DNA of 64,000 nt from Mycobacterium simulans (GCF_900232995.1 NZ_OCVX01000001.1:1-64000); one strand, 5' to 3'; numbered from the stretch's first letter, positions 27,058 to 36,839 are shown. Translations and numbers: made by a program. Notes: generated by a model not told the origin, from the sequence alone.

Positions 27058-27654
27058 CTACTCCTCGATTACTGTGGCAAATCCTTGCAGATGAGGCGTG
27101 CACGGGGGCGGCACCATCGTTCGTGGGATGCTGCGCAGTCTCGAGGTATCGAATCCGGCCGCTGCAATTGCGTCGATGGTTCGGCGATTCGGATGACAAC
27201 CGGACGAAACCCACGACCATGGCTTTGCGATCCGGTCTTGGAATCGACCCATCGCGCCATCCCCGCGGACATGTTCGAGGACGACCAACCTGCCTCCCGG
27301 TGCGAGCACACGCCGAATCTCGCCAAGAGTCGCGCCTACATCAGCTACCGAGCACAACACCAATCCGACATGTACTGAGTCGAAACTGTTGTCCGGGAAC
27401 GGAATCGACTCTCCCATCCCATCGACGATGTCGACTGCAATGCCGTGGCGACGGGCAAGACGGGACGCCATCCGCCGAAACGCCGCCACCGGTTCCACAG
27501 CGGTGACCGAGGTCACCGTAGGCGGTACAAACTTTAAATCGGCCCCTGGGCCAAGACCAATCATCAGCAGCCGGCCGGTCGCATTCATGATCGCCGCCCG
27601 ACGATACCGGTTATAGAACAGCCGGTCGAAGATCGGCTGTCCGAGCCGATACAC
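27058..27654 (-). CDS. Class I SAM-dependent methyltransferase
   Basis: 198 residues. Motif I is LLMIGLGPGADLKF, then VTAVEPVAAFRRM, the SIPFPDNSFDSVHVGLVLCS core and RVLAPGGRLVVLEHVRG. It resembles the METTL7/UbiE-like group. The start is GTG 27654, 27 bp after the upstream DUF4389 stop, so it ends a three-gene operon with the FAD monooxygenase. It may methylate the hydroxyl made by that monooxygenase; this is inference from gene order. Confidence 0.82.
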   Translation of the reverse strand: MYRLGQPIFDRLFYNRYRRAAIMNATGRLLMIGLGPGADLKFVPPTVTSVTAVEPVAAFRRMASRLARRHGIAVDIVDGMGESIPFPDNSFDSVHVGLVLCSVADVGATLGEIRRVLAPGGRLVVLEHVRGDGAMGRFQDRIAKPWSWVSSGCHPNRRTIDAIAAAGFDTSRLRSIPRTMVPPPCTPHLQGFATVIEE

Positions 27655-27680
27655 ATACGGAAATAAGGGATTACGGCGCG

Positions 27681-28277
27681 TTATGTTCCACCTAGATCCA
27701 GTCGGAACGGCGGATAGTCATCACGCATCAACGATACATATACAGCCACTCGATAACGCCACCGGACAATTCCCATCAGGAGATCGAACATGCCCGGATG
27801 GAGTCTGCCGGTGCACAGCAACCACACCGCGGAGATGACGCAAAGCACTTGCAGCAGCGGCTCCATCGCCCAGCACAGCAGTATCTGAGGAAGTCCCAGC
27901 AGCCACCACTTCACCAGGACCGCCCAGTTTGTGAGCCGTTCCGGATAGTCGACTTCTAGGTCGCCCGGGTAGTCCGGGCGAGACGACAGGCTAAATGGCG
28001 GATACCTGTCGGTGCTGTTCATCGGAAATCGGTAATTCATGACCCGCCACGACCAGCGCAGCACCCCGACGTTGAACTCAAATATGGGGCGTGGATAGCG
28101 TCCGGTGAACAAGATCGCAACGCCGGCAACAATCGTCAGCACCGGATACACCAGATAGAGAAATATCAGTATGGGATAGTGCGGAACGGCCAGCACGCAC
28201 CACTTGACGAGCCAGAGCCAACGCGACGGCGTGCCGGGATCGCCTCGAATTCGTACCGGATCGTCCGGATGATTCAT
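27681..28277 (-). CDS. DUF4389-family membrane protein
   Basis: 198 residues. Two similar halves each have a hydrophobic hairpin followed by a VLRWSWRVMNYRFPM-like or IVRWRYRVAVYVSLM segment and a YPPFxL motif, as in DUF4389. Start ATG 28277 overlaps the monooxygenase stop (ATGA). Function unknown; the coupling to a flavin monooxygenase and methyltransferase is the main clue. Confidence 0.8.
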   Translation of the reverse strand: MNHPDDPVRIRGDPGTPSRWLWLVKWCVLAVPHYPILIFLYLVYPVLTIVAGVAILFTGRYPRPIFEFNVGVLRWSWRVMNYRFPMNSTDRYPPFSLSSRPDYPGDLEVDYPERLTNWAVLVKWWLLGLPQILLCWAMEPLLQVLCVISAVWLLCTGRLHPGMFDLLMGIVRWRYRVAVYVSLMRDDYPPFRLDLGGT

Positions 28278-29518
28278 AGCCCAGACCCAGCCGTGCAAAT
28301 GGGGGTGTTCGTCGCGGTCGCAAGGTCACGAGTGATCGCTGCGGACATCCTGCGGTGACTCGTCAACCGGAGGAACAACAGCAGGCCCCAGGTGTGGAGC
28401 CGGTCCGACAACAACGCGGCAGGTCGTAGCACCGACTCGCCGTGGGCCACCTGCAGCGAAGCCACCCGGGACACGGCGGCGACCCTACGCCTCCGGGTTT
28501 TCTCATACCAGCGCAACGCGCTCGGCAGATCATTGGTTGCGCTGGAAAGATCCGCAAGCGCCTTGCACAGCACCATCGTGTCCAACAGCGCCTGATTGGT
28601 CCCTTGCGCCAGTGTCGGCGGCATCGTATGAGCCGCGTCGCCAAGCAACGTCATCGCTTCTTGACCCTGCCGGGGAATCGGATGCCGAAAATGCGGGTAA
28701 GGCGAAGGCGCCAGATGATCGTCGGTCAATGCGGCCAGGACTCGATCGACCGAATCCGACCATCCACTGAAGTGAGATCGGATAACGGCGATCGGATATT
28801 GCGGCCTGATGAAGTCGTCGGACCACGGCAGGTCGAACCACCATTGAAGATCGGAGCCGCCGGCGGGCCAGAGGCCCAGGTTTCCGTGCTTGCCGATAAT
28901 GACCTGAGCGACGTGCTTGTCGTCCACAACGTCTGACAAGGCGATCAGTCCCTGCCAGCTGCACCAGCCGGTCGGTTCCGCGCCCGGCGCGCCTACAACT
29001 TGTCGAACTATCGAATGCAGGCCATCCGCACCGATTAACAAATCACCTTCAACCGAGCTGCCGTCTTCAAAGTCAACCAGCACTCCGGTAGGAGTACTGA
29101 GCACTCCTACCGCGCGGCAGTTGCATCGGATGCGACCGCTCGGGATGCCGTCCAACAGCCGCTTGAGCAAGTCACGACGCGGAACCATCCGAACAGGTGC
29201 GCCCAACTGGTTCGCCATCGCCGTCACGTCCAGGGTGGCGAGCCGGCGACCCCGAGACGTCAACACTCGCACGCTGGACAACAGCTGACCGGCGCCATCC
29301 ATGTCGACACCCAGCTGAGCCAGAACGGTAGAGCCGTTGGGCCATATGGTGACGGCGCCGCCACCCGCCTGCGAATTCGGCCGCTGGTCAAAGACGGTGA
29401 CGTCGTGTCCGTCGCGCAGCAATCCGCGAGCCACCGAAATCCCACTCACACCGGCGCCTACGACCAGGACCCGAAGCGGCCCTCCTCGAAGCCGGCGTCC
29501 CGGCCGCTTCGTACTCAC
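28274..29518 (-). CDS. FAD-dependent monooxygenase (salicylate-hydroxylase/PHBH class A)
   Basis: About 414 residues from GTG 29518. FAD motif RVLVVGAGVSGISVARGL, the DG motif (LIGADGLHSIVRQ) and the GD motif (LLGDAAHTMPPTLAQG) are all present. These enzymes hydroxylate phenols or similar rings using NAD(P)H and O2. A TTG at 29566 would lengthen it by 16 residues but leaves only 5 bp to the divergent gene, so GTG 29518 is preferred. It leads an operon with DUF4389 and methyltransferase genes. Confidence 0.88.
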   Translation of the reverse strand: MSTKRPGRRLRGGPLRVLVVGAGVSGISVARGLLRDGHDVTVFDQRPNSQAGGGAVTIWPNGSTVLAQLGVDMDGAGQLLSSVRVLTSRGRRLATLDVTAMANQLGAPVRMVPRRDLLKRLLDGIPSGRIRCNCRAVGVLSTPTGVLVDFEDGSSVEGDLLIGADGLHSIVRQVVGAPGAEPTGWCSWQGLIALSDVVDDKHVAQVIIGKHGNLGLWPAGGSDLQWWFDLPWSDDFIRPQYPIAVIRSHFSGWSDSVDRVLAALTDDHLAPSPYPHFRHPIPRQGQEAMTLLGDAAHTMPPTLAQGTNQALLDTMVLCKALADLSSATNDLPSALRWYEKTRRRRVAAVSRVASLQVAHGESVLRPAALLSDRLHTWGLLLFLRLTSHRRMSAAITRDLATATNTPICTAGSGL

Positions 29519-29571
29519 GACTGAACAGATGACGCCAGTGGGGCTGCTGAGCAAGGTGGTAGACAACTGAC

Positions 29572-30498
29572 ATGACTGTTAGCGCTACCGCGATAACGCT
29601 CTTCCATCCTCCCTCCGATCCCGAGCGATTCGGCCGGTGGGCAGCCGGATACCTCGCTGCGGCTCGTCATACTTCTGGATACGTCAGCGCGCGCCAATCG
29701 GTTCAAAGCTCCAGTCAACTCGATTGGGCGCTCGAAGCCTCCTTCGACAGCGCAGAACGGCTCGACGCATGGCTCGACGGCGCGGAACGCCAGGCCATAC
29801 TTTCCGAAGGCCAACAACAAGGATGCTGGCGGGCTGCCTCCGAAGTCATCCTCGCCGAGGGCGAATTGCCACCCGCGAACCTCGGTGTCTTCCTGCACAG
29901 CGTGTCGCCCGGCAAGGAAACCGAATTCATTGCAGCCCAAGGTAACTTGACGCGCATCAGCTCCGGATTTCCCGGATACGAAGGGACGACACTGCTTCCC
30001 GCGGATGCCTCCGGGCAGTGGATGACGGTGCTTCGCTTTCGCACCCCGAGCCAGCTGACGCGATGGATTCGATCACGCGAACGGCAAGAAGCGCTGCCGC
30101 GGCTGCGGGGCGAGTTGACCCGCGACTTCGCCGAACTGCCTCGCAGTGCACCATTCGGGTCGACCGTTCGAGTTGCCGACGGGCAAACGAAAATCACACC
30201 GGGTTGGAAGTCGGCAATGCTGGTGTTGCTGTGCTTGTACCCGACCGTGCTCGTGTTGGCCAAGTCGCTGGCACCCGCGCTGAAGCAGCTCGGAATCGGG
30301 CCAGCGGTATCGATGTTCTTGGGCAATGTCGTCAGCGTTGTGTTGCTGCAATGGGTTCTCGTACCGATCGCATCGCGCCCGTTCCGGCGGTGGTTGGACC
30401 CTATCGACGGGGCGCCGGTCCGCATCGGTCTGGCGGGGGCTGCAGTGCTCCTCGGCGCCTACGCCGCACTTGTGCTGCTCTTCACGTTGGGCGACTAA
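29572..30498 (+). CDS. Tandem ABM-domain protein with C-terminal membrane anchor
   Basis: 308 residues. Two antibiotic-biosynthesis-monooxygenase-like ferredoxin-fold units (about 1-95 and 100-190) share GYVSARQS/GYEGTTLL-type turns and paired Trp-rich helices (LDAWLDGAERQ, LTRWIRSRERQ). Three or four TM helices follow from about residue 210. ABM folds occur in cofactor-free quinone-forming monooxygenases. It is divergent from the FAD monooxygenase and may act on the same substrate at the membrane; inference. Confidence 0.75.
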   Translation: MTVSATAITLFHPPSDPERFGRWAAGYLAAARHTSGYVSARQSVQSSSQLDWALEASFDSAERLDAWLDGAERQAILSEGQQQGCWRAASEVILAEGELPPANLGVFLHSVSPGKETEFIAAQGNLTRISSGFPGYEGTTLLPADASGQWMTVLRFRTPSQLTRWIRSRERQEALPRLRGELTRDFAELPRSAPFGSTVRVADGQTKITPGWKSAMLVLLCLYPTVLVLAKSLAPALKQLGIGPAVSMFLGNVVSVVLLQWVLVPIASRPFRRWLDPIDGAPVRIGLAGAAVLLGAYAALVLLFTLGD

Positions 30499-30530
30499 CT
30501 GGCGCTGATCATTTCGTGCGCCTCGGCAAT

Positions 30531-33365
30531 TCAAACGGTCAAAGCTTCAGACACCTGCTCGTCGTAGGTAACCTGTCGCCGTGGGAACCACAGCCAGCGG
30601 CCCAGCACAACCATAACGGCAGGCAACACGAAAGCGCGCACCACAAGCGCGTCCAGCAACAGCCCGAGGCCGACGGTGACACCGATTTGGGCAATGCTCA
30701 GCACATGGCTGGCAGCAAGCGCGAGTATTGTTGTGCCGACAACGATTCCGGCGACTGTAGCAACTCCTCCGGTCGCGCGGTACGCGCGGATGATGCTGGT
30801 GCGTTGCCCGGCCCAGCGTTCTTCGCGGATGCGCAGCGCGAAAAGCAGGTTGCAGGCGGAACCCACGGCGACCAGCAACACAAAGGCGATCGGCAGCACC
30901 GACCAATGCAATGATTGGCCGAATATTCGTTGCCAAATCAGCACGCTGGCGCCAAGTGCACACAGGTACGAGATCGCGATGGTGACAACAACGACAAACC
31001 CAGCGACCGGACTTCGCAGGAGCATCGCGGCGATCACCAAGATGACGACGAGTGTGGTGGCAACCATCCGCATCAGGTCGCTGCCCACCAGATCCTGAAG
31101 GTCTCGGGTGGCGGGTCCGACGCCGGTGAGTTCAACCGCGGTCGGTTGGAGCGTGCCATCCTTGGTCGCGTCTGCCACGGCGGCCACGATGGCACGAGCA
31201 CGTTCGGCACCATCAGAGCCCCACTCTTGCCCATCGCCGTAGACGATAAGACGCGTCGCGCGTCCGTTTGCCGAAATGAAATCGTTCAGCAGAACGCGCA
31301 TATTGGGGTCGGTCAGAATCTTTCGGGAGGCGTAGAGGTCTGCTCCCGGAGAGCCCTGAGAAGCCGCCACAAGGTTCTGCAAATAGCCGGGTAGCTCCAG
31401 CGCTGGTACCGGGCGTGCAGCGCTGACGGTGCCAATCACGCCTTCTGCTGAGGCTCGTAGCTGTTCCAGCTGACCGGTGATCTTGGCTATCGCAATCGGC
31501 AGATTGGATGGACCGCCCTTTGCGGCGCCCTCCGCAACCTGCTGCCCGAGCTGTTCTGCCGTATCAGCCAGCTTCACCGAACTGTCGACGACGGTGTTCG
31601 ACCATTGGACCGCTTCGTCGGCAGCAGCACATACCGGGGTTGTCGTGCAGTTCGGTAGCCCCGCGACGAGATTGCGCAGCGGTCCGAAAATGTCGGAGAT
31701 GTCAGCTGCGCGGCCCCGAACTTTGGCGATCGATTCCTGCATGAGATGGACGGCCAAACCGGCCCCACCGATTCCGTAGGCGCCGAGCGACATCGCATTC
31801 TCGGTGAGGTCGATCGACTTCGTCATGTCGGCGATCGCGGTTTCGAGAGCGGCGAACGCCGCACCCCGAGACGCGACGAGGTCGGAAAACTCGTCGAGAC
31901 GATCACCGAAATTCCCTGCCGAAGTTGAATACGCGGCTTGTTTGGACACCATCCCGGTGGGGTGGCTGGCTGACTGCACCATGCGCACACCGGGAACCGT
32001 CATGATTGCGGCGGTGATTCGTTCCAACGCAGTCAGACCCGCGGGATTGCGAATGTCGTGGTCGGTCTGGATGGTGACGACGTCGGGCAATAGTTGGTTG
32101 GCGGCGAAGTGACCGTCGACCGCTTGGTACCCGCGGTTGGATTCGGCGTTGGCCGGGGTCGCCGCAGATTCGTCCCACCCGATCGGCACTGCAGGCAGGC
32201 TGACCATAAGAATGAAAACCAGCACGCCGCTGGCCACCAGGATCGGCGCTGGCCAGCGCGCCACATAGATGCCGAGCCGCCGCAACCGGCGCCGCACCCG
32301 GTTACGGGCTGGCGGGTTCAGCAAGTCGGCGCGGCCAGCGAGCGCTATGAGCGCCGGCGTGAAGGGAAGTGTGGCCGCCGCGACCACGAGAGTGCCGATC
32401 GTTAACAGGGCTCCGGTTGGCCCGAACACACTGATCCGGGCGAAGTCTAGAAATTTCACAAAGCCCAGGGGCACCACCACGATGAGTGCCGAACCGATGA
32501 TTGTCGGTGCCACACCCCGGTAGGCGTCCGCGAACGCATCCGCTGGGGCGAATTGTTGTCGTCGCCGTTCCTGGTAACGCCCGATCAGGAATATCGTGAA
32601 GCCGGTACCGACACCGGCAACCACAGCAATGCTCAGCCCGATAGCGAATACCGAAACCCCGATGTCACCGCGTTCGACGAGGACGGCGACGATCGGCTTG
32701 GCCACGGTTAAGGCCAAGCCGACCGTCACCAATGGCACCATCGCAGTGATCGGGGATCGGTCGAAAATCAACAACAGGACTAACAGCACCGCGAATGTCA
32801 TCAGCACGATGAACTTCATCTGCTGGTATATCGCCGCGAACTCGTCCATGATCGTGGCGCCAGGACCGGTGACAAATACCTGCAGGCCGTCGGGGGGGTG
32901 CAAATCTTTCACCATGTTGCGCACGGCTTGCACGGACTCGTTGGCGTGCGTGGTTCCGACCATGCCCGATAACCGCACGAATACTGTCGCCACCTGATGG
33001 TCGGCGCTAAAACTCCGCCCCGCCATGACGGGGACTGCCCACCAGTCCACTACATCGGTGACATGCTGGTCATCGGCGTCCAGCGCGGCGACCAGTTGAT
33101 CGCAGAATGCCCGGTCGCGGTCGGTCAGGGGTCCGTCTCGTTGTAAGACCACGTATCCGAGGTTGTCGGTGGGCGGCTTCGAGAAGGCCGCTGCCGACTG
33201 TTGCAACGCATGCCAGCTCGCGGTGCCGGCTGGCGCAAATGGTTGATCCCGCGCGGCGGTGAGCGCTTCGAGTTGCGGCGCCATGGCATTGCCGACAACG
33301 GCAGCGACCAACCACAAACCGACGATCCATAGCGCGAAGCGATCGATAAATCGAGCAATCACCAC
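30531..33365 (-). CDS. MmpL/RND-superfamily transporter lacking both proton-relay Asp-Tyr pairs
   Basis: 944 residues with standard MmpL topology: TM1, periplasmic domain, TM2-6, a second large periplasmic domain, TM7-12. In active MmpL proteins TM4 carries GTDYxIFL and TM10 carries GSDYNLLL. Here these are GTGFTIFL (G255-F256) and GSACNLLF (A837-C838), so both Asp-Tyr proton-relay pairs are gone although the flanking residues are kept and the frame is intact. No mmpS gene is adjacent. Start GTG 33365. Either transport is driven differently, or the protein is degenerate. Confidence 0.88.
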   Translation of the reverse strand: MVIARFIDRFALWIVGLWLVAAVVGNAMAPQLEALTAARDQPFAPAGTASWHALQQSAAAFSKPPTDNLGYVVLQRDGPLTDRDRAFCDQLVAALDADDQHVTDVVDWWAVPVMAGRSFSADHQVATVFVRLSGMVGTTHANESVQAVRNMVKDLHPPDGLQVFVTGPGATIMDEFAAIYQQMKFIVLMTFAVLLVLLLIFDRSPITAMVPLVTVGLALTVAKPIVAVLVERGDIGVSVFAIGLSIAVVAGVGTGFTIFLIGRYQERRRQQFAPADAFADAYRGVAPTIIGSALIVVVPLGFVKFLDFARISVFGPTGALLTIGTLVVAAATLPFTPALIALAGRADLLNPPARNRVRRRLRRLGIYVARWPAPILVASGVLVFILMVSLPAVPIGWDESAATPANAESNRGYQAVDGHFAANQLLPDVVTIQTDHDIRNPAGLTALERITAAIMTVPGVRMVQSASHPTGMVSKQAAYSTSAGNFGDRLDEFSDLVASRGAAFAALETAIADMTKSIDLTENAMSLGAYGIGGAGLAVHLMQESIAKVRGRAADISDIFGPLRNLVAGLPNCTTTPVCAAADEAVQWSNTVVDSSVKLADTAEQLGQQVAEGAAKGGPSNLPIAIAKITGQLEQLRASAEGVIGTVSAARPVPALELPGYLQNLVAASQGSPGADLYASRKILTDPNMRVLLNDFISANGRATRLIVYGDGQEWGSDGAERARAIVAAVADATKDGTLQPTAVELTGVGPATRDLQDLVGSDLMRMVATTLVVILVIAAMLLRSPVAGFVVVVTIAISYLCALGASVLIWQRIFGQSLHWSVLPIAFVLLVAVGSACNLLFALRIREERWAGQRTSIIRAYRATGGVATVAGIVVGTTILALAASHVLSIAQIGVTVGLGLLLDALVVRAFVLPAVMVVLGRWLWFPRRQVTYDEQVSEALTV

Positions 33366-33589
33366 ATGAGCCTTAGCCGCCGGTCAGGCATCACGTTGCC
33401 GGCTGATTCTGTTCAACTAGTGCATCGCCTTCGCTTCGGGTGACATCCTGACGCTAGCCACCAACCGATCTAGATCATTCAATCACCTCAGCCGCCGATC
33501 AACAGTAAATTTCGCGTGAGCTGGTCAGCGCGACGGCATACGCGGAAATCCTGGTCATTCGCATTCCCTGCTCGCTGGGGTGCCCGACC

Positions 33590-33734
33590 ATGGGTGTCCT
33601 TCGGTTCATCTGGCAACGTGTGCTGGCGTTTGACCGGATCGGATCCCGTATCCCCCAGCTCATTCAGGTGTGGCTGCTCGAACTGTTCTTCGCGATGCCG
33701 TTGACCTTCGTTATCGCGCTTTATCGCGAGGATG
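33590..33734 (+). pseudogene. Possible 5' part of the membrane protein at 33732, in another frame
   Basis: Starting at ATG 33590 the frame encodes MGVLRFIWQRVLAFDRIGSR and then a convincing TM helix (WLLELFFAMPLTFVIALY). Protein character stops near 33730, where the next frame takes over with ARMIDIHGAFGVPGTGG and more TM helices. A small indel near 33730 would join them into one membrane protein. It could equally be noncoding sequence with a chance helix. Confidence 0.4.
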
Positions 33735-34556
33735 ATCGACATCCACGGCGCGTTTGGTGTGCCTGGCACCGGCGGCCGTATCGACGGAGTGTTCTGGGGC
33801 GCGCTGGCGATGTCGCTGATCTTCGGCTTCTTGTTCGTGCGCTCCCTGGTGAAACCGCGAATGGTACAGGGCTCTTGGACTCCCGTCGTGGGCGCCGACA
33901 TCGGACCCGTGACCGTGTACGGCGGCAACCGTTCGTGGACGGTTACCTATTCCTACCTAACCAACCACCCGTCCTACGCGCTGCTGTTGCTTCTCACTGC
34001 GCCGATCCCGGGCGTCATGCTCGCGGCGACGATCAACCAAGGCGACAGTACATTCTATTTTCGGGCGAGCGGCATTGTTGGATTAGTCGTCCTGGCCTGT
34101 ATGGCGCTGGCGCGCGTATTGGCCTGGTACGTCTTTCGATTCGGTCGCCGTCAACTCGATGAGCAGCTGCAAGCATTACCGATCTCGCGACGCCGCCTGG
34201 GCTGGGAAATCGCCTGGAAGCCGGTCCTGGTTCTGATGGTGTCGATGTATGCGATCGTCGGTATCCCGCTGGGTGCAATGTGGTTGAAGGAAAAGCACAC
34301 AATCGCCGCCCTTCCCGTCGTCACCGTGGCCGACGCGGAAAACCCCGGCAGCTATCGGCGCGTGGTGGGCACCCTGGCGTCCAAGCCAATTTATTGGGCA
34401 GCACGAGGCACCGGCCGCGGCGGCAACAATTTTGCGGGCGCTGCTGTCCAACCCGTAAGACGGCAATGCGATCCCGGACGCGGGCGGCCGTTGTACCGTT
34501 CTGCACAGGTCTCACACGGTTCAGCGACAAAGCCGGATAAGAAGCCGTTGCCATGA
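33732..34556 (+). CDS. Membrane protein, probably 5'-frameshifted
   Basis: 274 residues from ATG 33732. Four TM regions: about 20-40, 80-100, 112-135 and 165-185. A soluble tail containing ADAENPGSYRRVVGTL follows. No ribosome site is visible at 33732, and TM-like sequence in another frame directly precedes it, so the true start may lie at 33590. The last ~40 residues are basic and Pro-rich, unlike the rest, so a second shift near 34440 is possible. Function unknown. Confidence 0.55.
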   Translation: MIDIHGAFGVPGTGGRIDGVFWGALAMSLIFGFLFVRSLVKPRMVQGSWTPVVGADIGPVTVYGGNRSWTVTYSYLTNHPSYALLLLLTAPIPGVMLAATINQGDSTFYFRASGIVGLVVLACMALARVLAWYVFRFGRRQLDEQLQALPISRRRLGWEIAWKPVLVLMVSMYAIVGIPLGAMWLKEKHTIAALPVVTVADAENPGSYRRVVGTLASKPIYWAARGTGRGGNNFAGAAVQPVRRQCDPGRGRPLYRSAQVSHGSATKPDKKPLP

Positions 34557-34590
34557 GACTGGGTTGTGGCTTATGAGGGGAGTTAACACC

Positions 34591-35457
34591 ATGACCAGAG
34601 CAGCAATTTCGGCCGCGGCGTTGGCCGCGCTCATGTTTGCTGCGGGATGCAGCGGGTCCAGCAGTCACCAAGCGGACGACAAGTCACAGTCGGGGCAGCC
34701 ATCGAGTCAAGTGGCGAAATCATCGGCCGAGCCCGCATCGCCCGGGAACATGACCATTCGCTATGAGGACGCCGACACACCAGAGGCACGGCGCGGACGT
34801 CAGCTCATGCAGGACGCCACGCTTTTAGAACAAGTCGCCCAGCAGGTCAACGACACTTTGAATCTGCCTTACGACGTGGGGGCCGTCGGCAAGCAATGCG
34901 GCGAGGCCAACGACTACTGGGACCCCAACGTCAACGAGATACAACTCTGCTACGAGGACATCCAGCAAAGCGAGCAAAGGTTTGCAAACAACGGTAATCC
35001 GGATCCGGTGGTCGCCGCGGTCGATGCGACGATCTCCGGGTTCTATCACGAACTCGGACACGCCACCCTGGCCATCTATCAGCTGGCGTTCACCGGGCGC
35101 GAGGAAGACGTGGCCGATCAGCTCTCCGCGTTCATGCTCCTAACCCCGGGCGCAGACGGAAAGCCTTACCCCAACGGCGTTCGTATCGCCACCGACACCG
35201 CCCAGGACTGGAAGCTGAGCGCGAAAGAGGCCGGCGATGCCAACGATCTTCCGTTCTGGGACGGGCACTCCATGGACATCACGCGCATGTACAACTGGGA
35301 GTGCTGGATCTATGGCTCAGATCCGATAACCAACGCGAATATCGTCACCTCCGGCGACTTGCCGGAAGACCGCGCCGGCAATTGCGAAGACGAGTTTCAG
35401 AACATGTCCAGGGCATGGCACGAGATGCTGGGGCCACACCTCAAGAAACCCAGCTGA
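34591..35457 (+). CDS. DUF4344-family lipoprotein metallopeptidase
   Basis: 288 residues. Signal peptide with lipobox AAGC puts the lipidated cysteine at C20, followed by a Ser/Gln-rich linker. Zinc-protease motif HELGH is at 153-157, within FYHELGHATLAIY. The DUF4344 family has this motif and a C-terminal Cys-containing part (NWECWIYG, AGNCEDEF). Start ATG 34591 has a GAGGGGAG site. Likely an envelope-anchored peptidase; substrate unknown. Confidence 0.85.
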   Translation: MTRAAISAAALAALMFAAGCSGSSSHQADDKSQSGQPSSQVAKSSAEPASPGNMTIRYEDADTPEARRGRQLMQDATLLEQVAQQVNDTLNLPYDVGAVGKQCGEANDYWDPNVNEIQLCYEDIQQSEQRFANNGNPDPVVAAVDATISGFYHELGHATLAIYQLAFTGREEDVADQLSAFMLLTPGADGKPYPNGVRIATDTAQDWKLSAKEAGDANDLPFWDGHSMDITRMYNWECWIYGSDPITNANIVTSGDLPEDRAGNCEDEFQNMSRAWHEMLGPHLKKPS

Positions 35458-35669
35458 GCCACGCCCGTCGGCGCCACTGCCGTGTTCGGCACGTACGCAA
35501 GCGGATTCGGCTGGCGGACTTGCGCCGATGTTGTGCGCGATGGCGAGCTCGCGACGTCCCCATGCCCCGCCGGCGGAACAAGTCTCGGCTGGGCAGAGTT
35601 CATGCACTATTCAGGCACCCGTCGATCTGAGATCGTTGACCGCACACGAGCACCGGTTTTTCTCACGGT

Positions 35670-36839
35670 ATGCGTGTCGTTCAGGTCGCCAACTTCTATG
35701 GACCTCGCTCCGGTGGCCTGCGGACCGCGATCGACCGTTTGGGCGCGGAATACTCTGCCGGTGGACACAAGGTATTTCTGATCGTCCCGGGTCCACATGC
35801 GGGGCGAATCCGGCTGCCCACGGGTGTCGTGCGAATCACGCTGCCCGCCAAGCTGCTTCCGTTCACCGGGGGCTACCGCGCGATAATGCCGGGACCCGTG
35901 CGCGCCGTGCTGGAAACGCTGCAACCAGATGCCTTGGAGGTCTCCGATCGGCTCACGCTGAGGTCGCTGGGCCGGTGGGGCCGCGACCACGGCGTCACAA
36001 CCGTGATGATCTCCCATGAACGTCTTGATCGCTTTGCCGGCCAACTGCTTCCGCGTCGAACCGCACAGAAATTCGCAGACTTCGCCAACAAGCGCACCGC
36101 CGCCAACTACGACACGGTGGTGTGTACAACCAGCTTCGCGCGGGAGGAATTCGACCGCATAGGCGCCACGAATACCGTCACCGTCCCGCTGGGTGTGGAC
36201 CTGCAGACCTTCCACCCGCGTCGGCGCTCTGCACTGCTGCGACGGCGCTGGGCCACACCGGCGCAGGTCCTACTGGTCCACTGCGGCCGGCTCTCGGTGG
36301 AAAAGCATGCCGATCGCAGCATCGACGCCGTAGCTGCACTGTGTGACGCCGGAGTCGACACCAGATTGGTGGTCGTTGGCGACGGTCCGTTGCGGGCCAG
36401 GCTGCAACGGCAGGCAACTGGGTTGCCAATCGACTTCACCGGCTTCATCTCCGATCGCCTCACGGTTGCGGGACTGCTGGCTTGCGCCGATGTCACGCTG
36501 GCGCCTGGGCCGCACGAAACGTTTGGGCTGGCCGCATTGGAATCGCTGGCCTGCGGCACACCGGCCGTGGTGTCGCGCACATCTGCGCTGGCCGAGATCA
36601 TCACCGCGGACAGCGGCGCCCTGGCCGACAACGATCCGATGGCGATCGCACAGGCGGTCCGCACAGTCGTCAGCAGGCCCGAGCAAGATCGCCGTGTTAG
36701 CGCGAGGCGACGCGCCGAAATGTTCACCTGGCGGCGGGCCGCGGGAGGCATGCTGACAACTCTCGGCGCGCACCGAAACGCATCCGCAGCAATATTTTTC
36801 AAATCCACCAACGAAATATCGCGCGTGGAACTCATGTAG
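35670..36839 (+). CDS. mgtA: GDP-mannose-dependent alpha-mannosyltransferase MgtA (GT4)
   Basis: 389 residues, starting MRVVQVANFYGPRSGGLRTA, very close to what I recall of M. tuberculosis Rv0557 (MgtA, formerly PimB). GT4 markers are GRLSVEKHADRSIDA and the EX7E motif in PHETFGLAALESLACGTPAV. MgtA transfers mannose to glucuronosyl-diacylglycerol in the cytoplasmic leaflet in glycolipid/lipomannan-like synthesis. The C-terminal ~20 residues look unrelated to Rv0557, as is common for this tail. Similarity is from memory, not alignment. Confidence 0.88.
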   Translation: MRVVQVANFYGPRSGGLRTAIDRLGAEYSAGGHKVFLIVPGPHAGRIRLPTGVVRITLPAKLLPFTGGYRAIMPGPVRAVLETLQPDALEVSDRLTLRSLGRWGRDHGVTTVMISHERLDRFAGQLLPRRTAQKFADFANKRTAANYDTVVCTTSFAREEFDRIGATNTVTVPLGVDLQTFHPRRRSALLRRRWATPAQVLLVHCGRLSVEKHADRSIDAVAALCDAGVDTRLVVVGDGPLRARLQRQATGLPIDFTGFISDRLTVAGLLACADVTLAPGPHETFGLAALESLACGTPAVVSRTSALAEIITADSGALADNDPMAIAQAVRTVVSRPEQDRRVSARRRAEMFTWRRAAGGMLTTLGAHRNASAAIFFKSTNEISRVELM

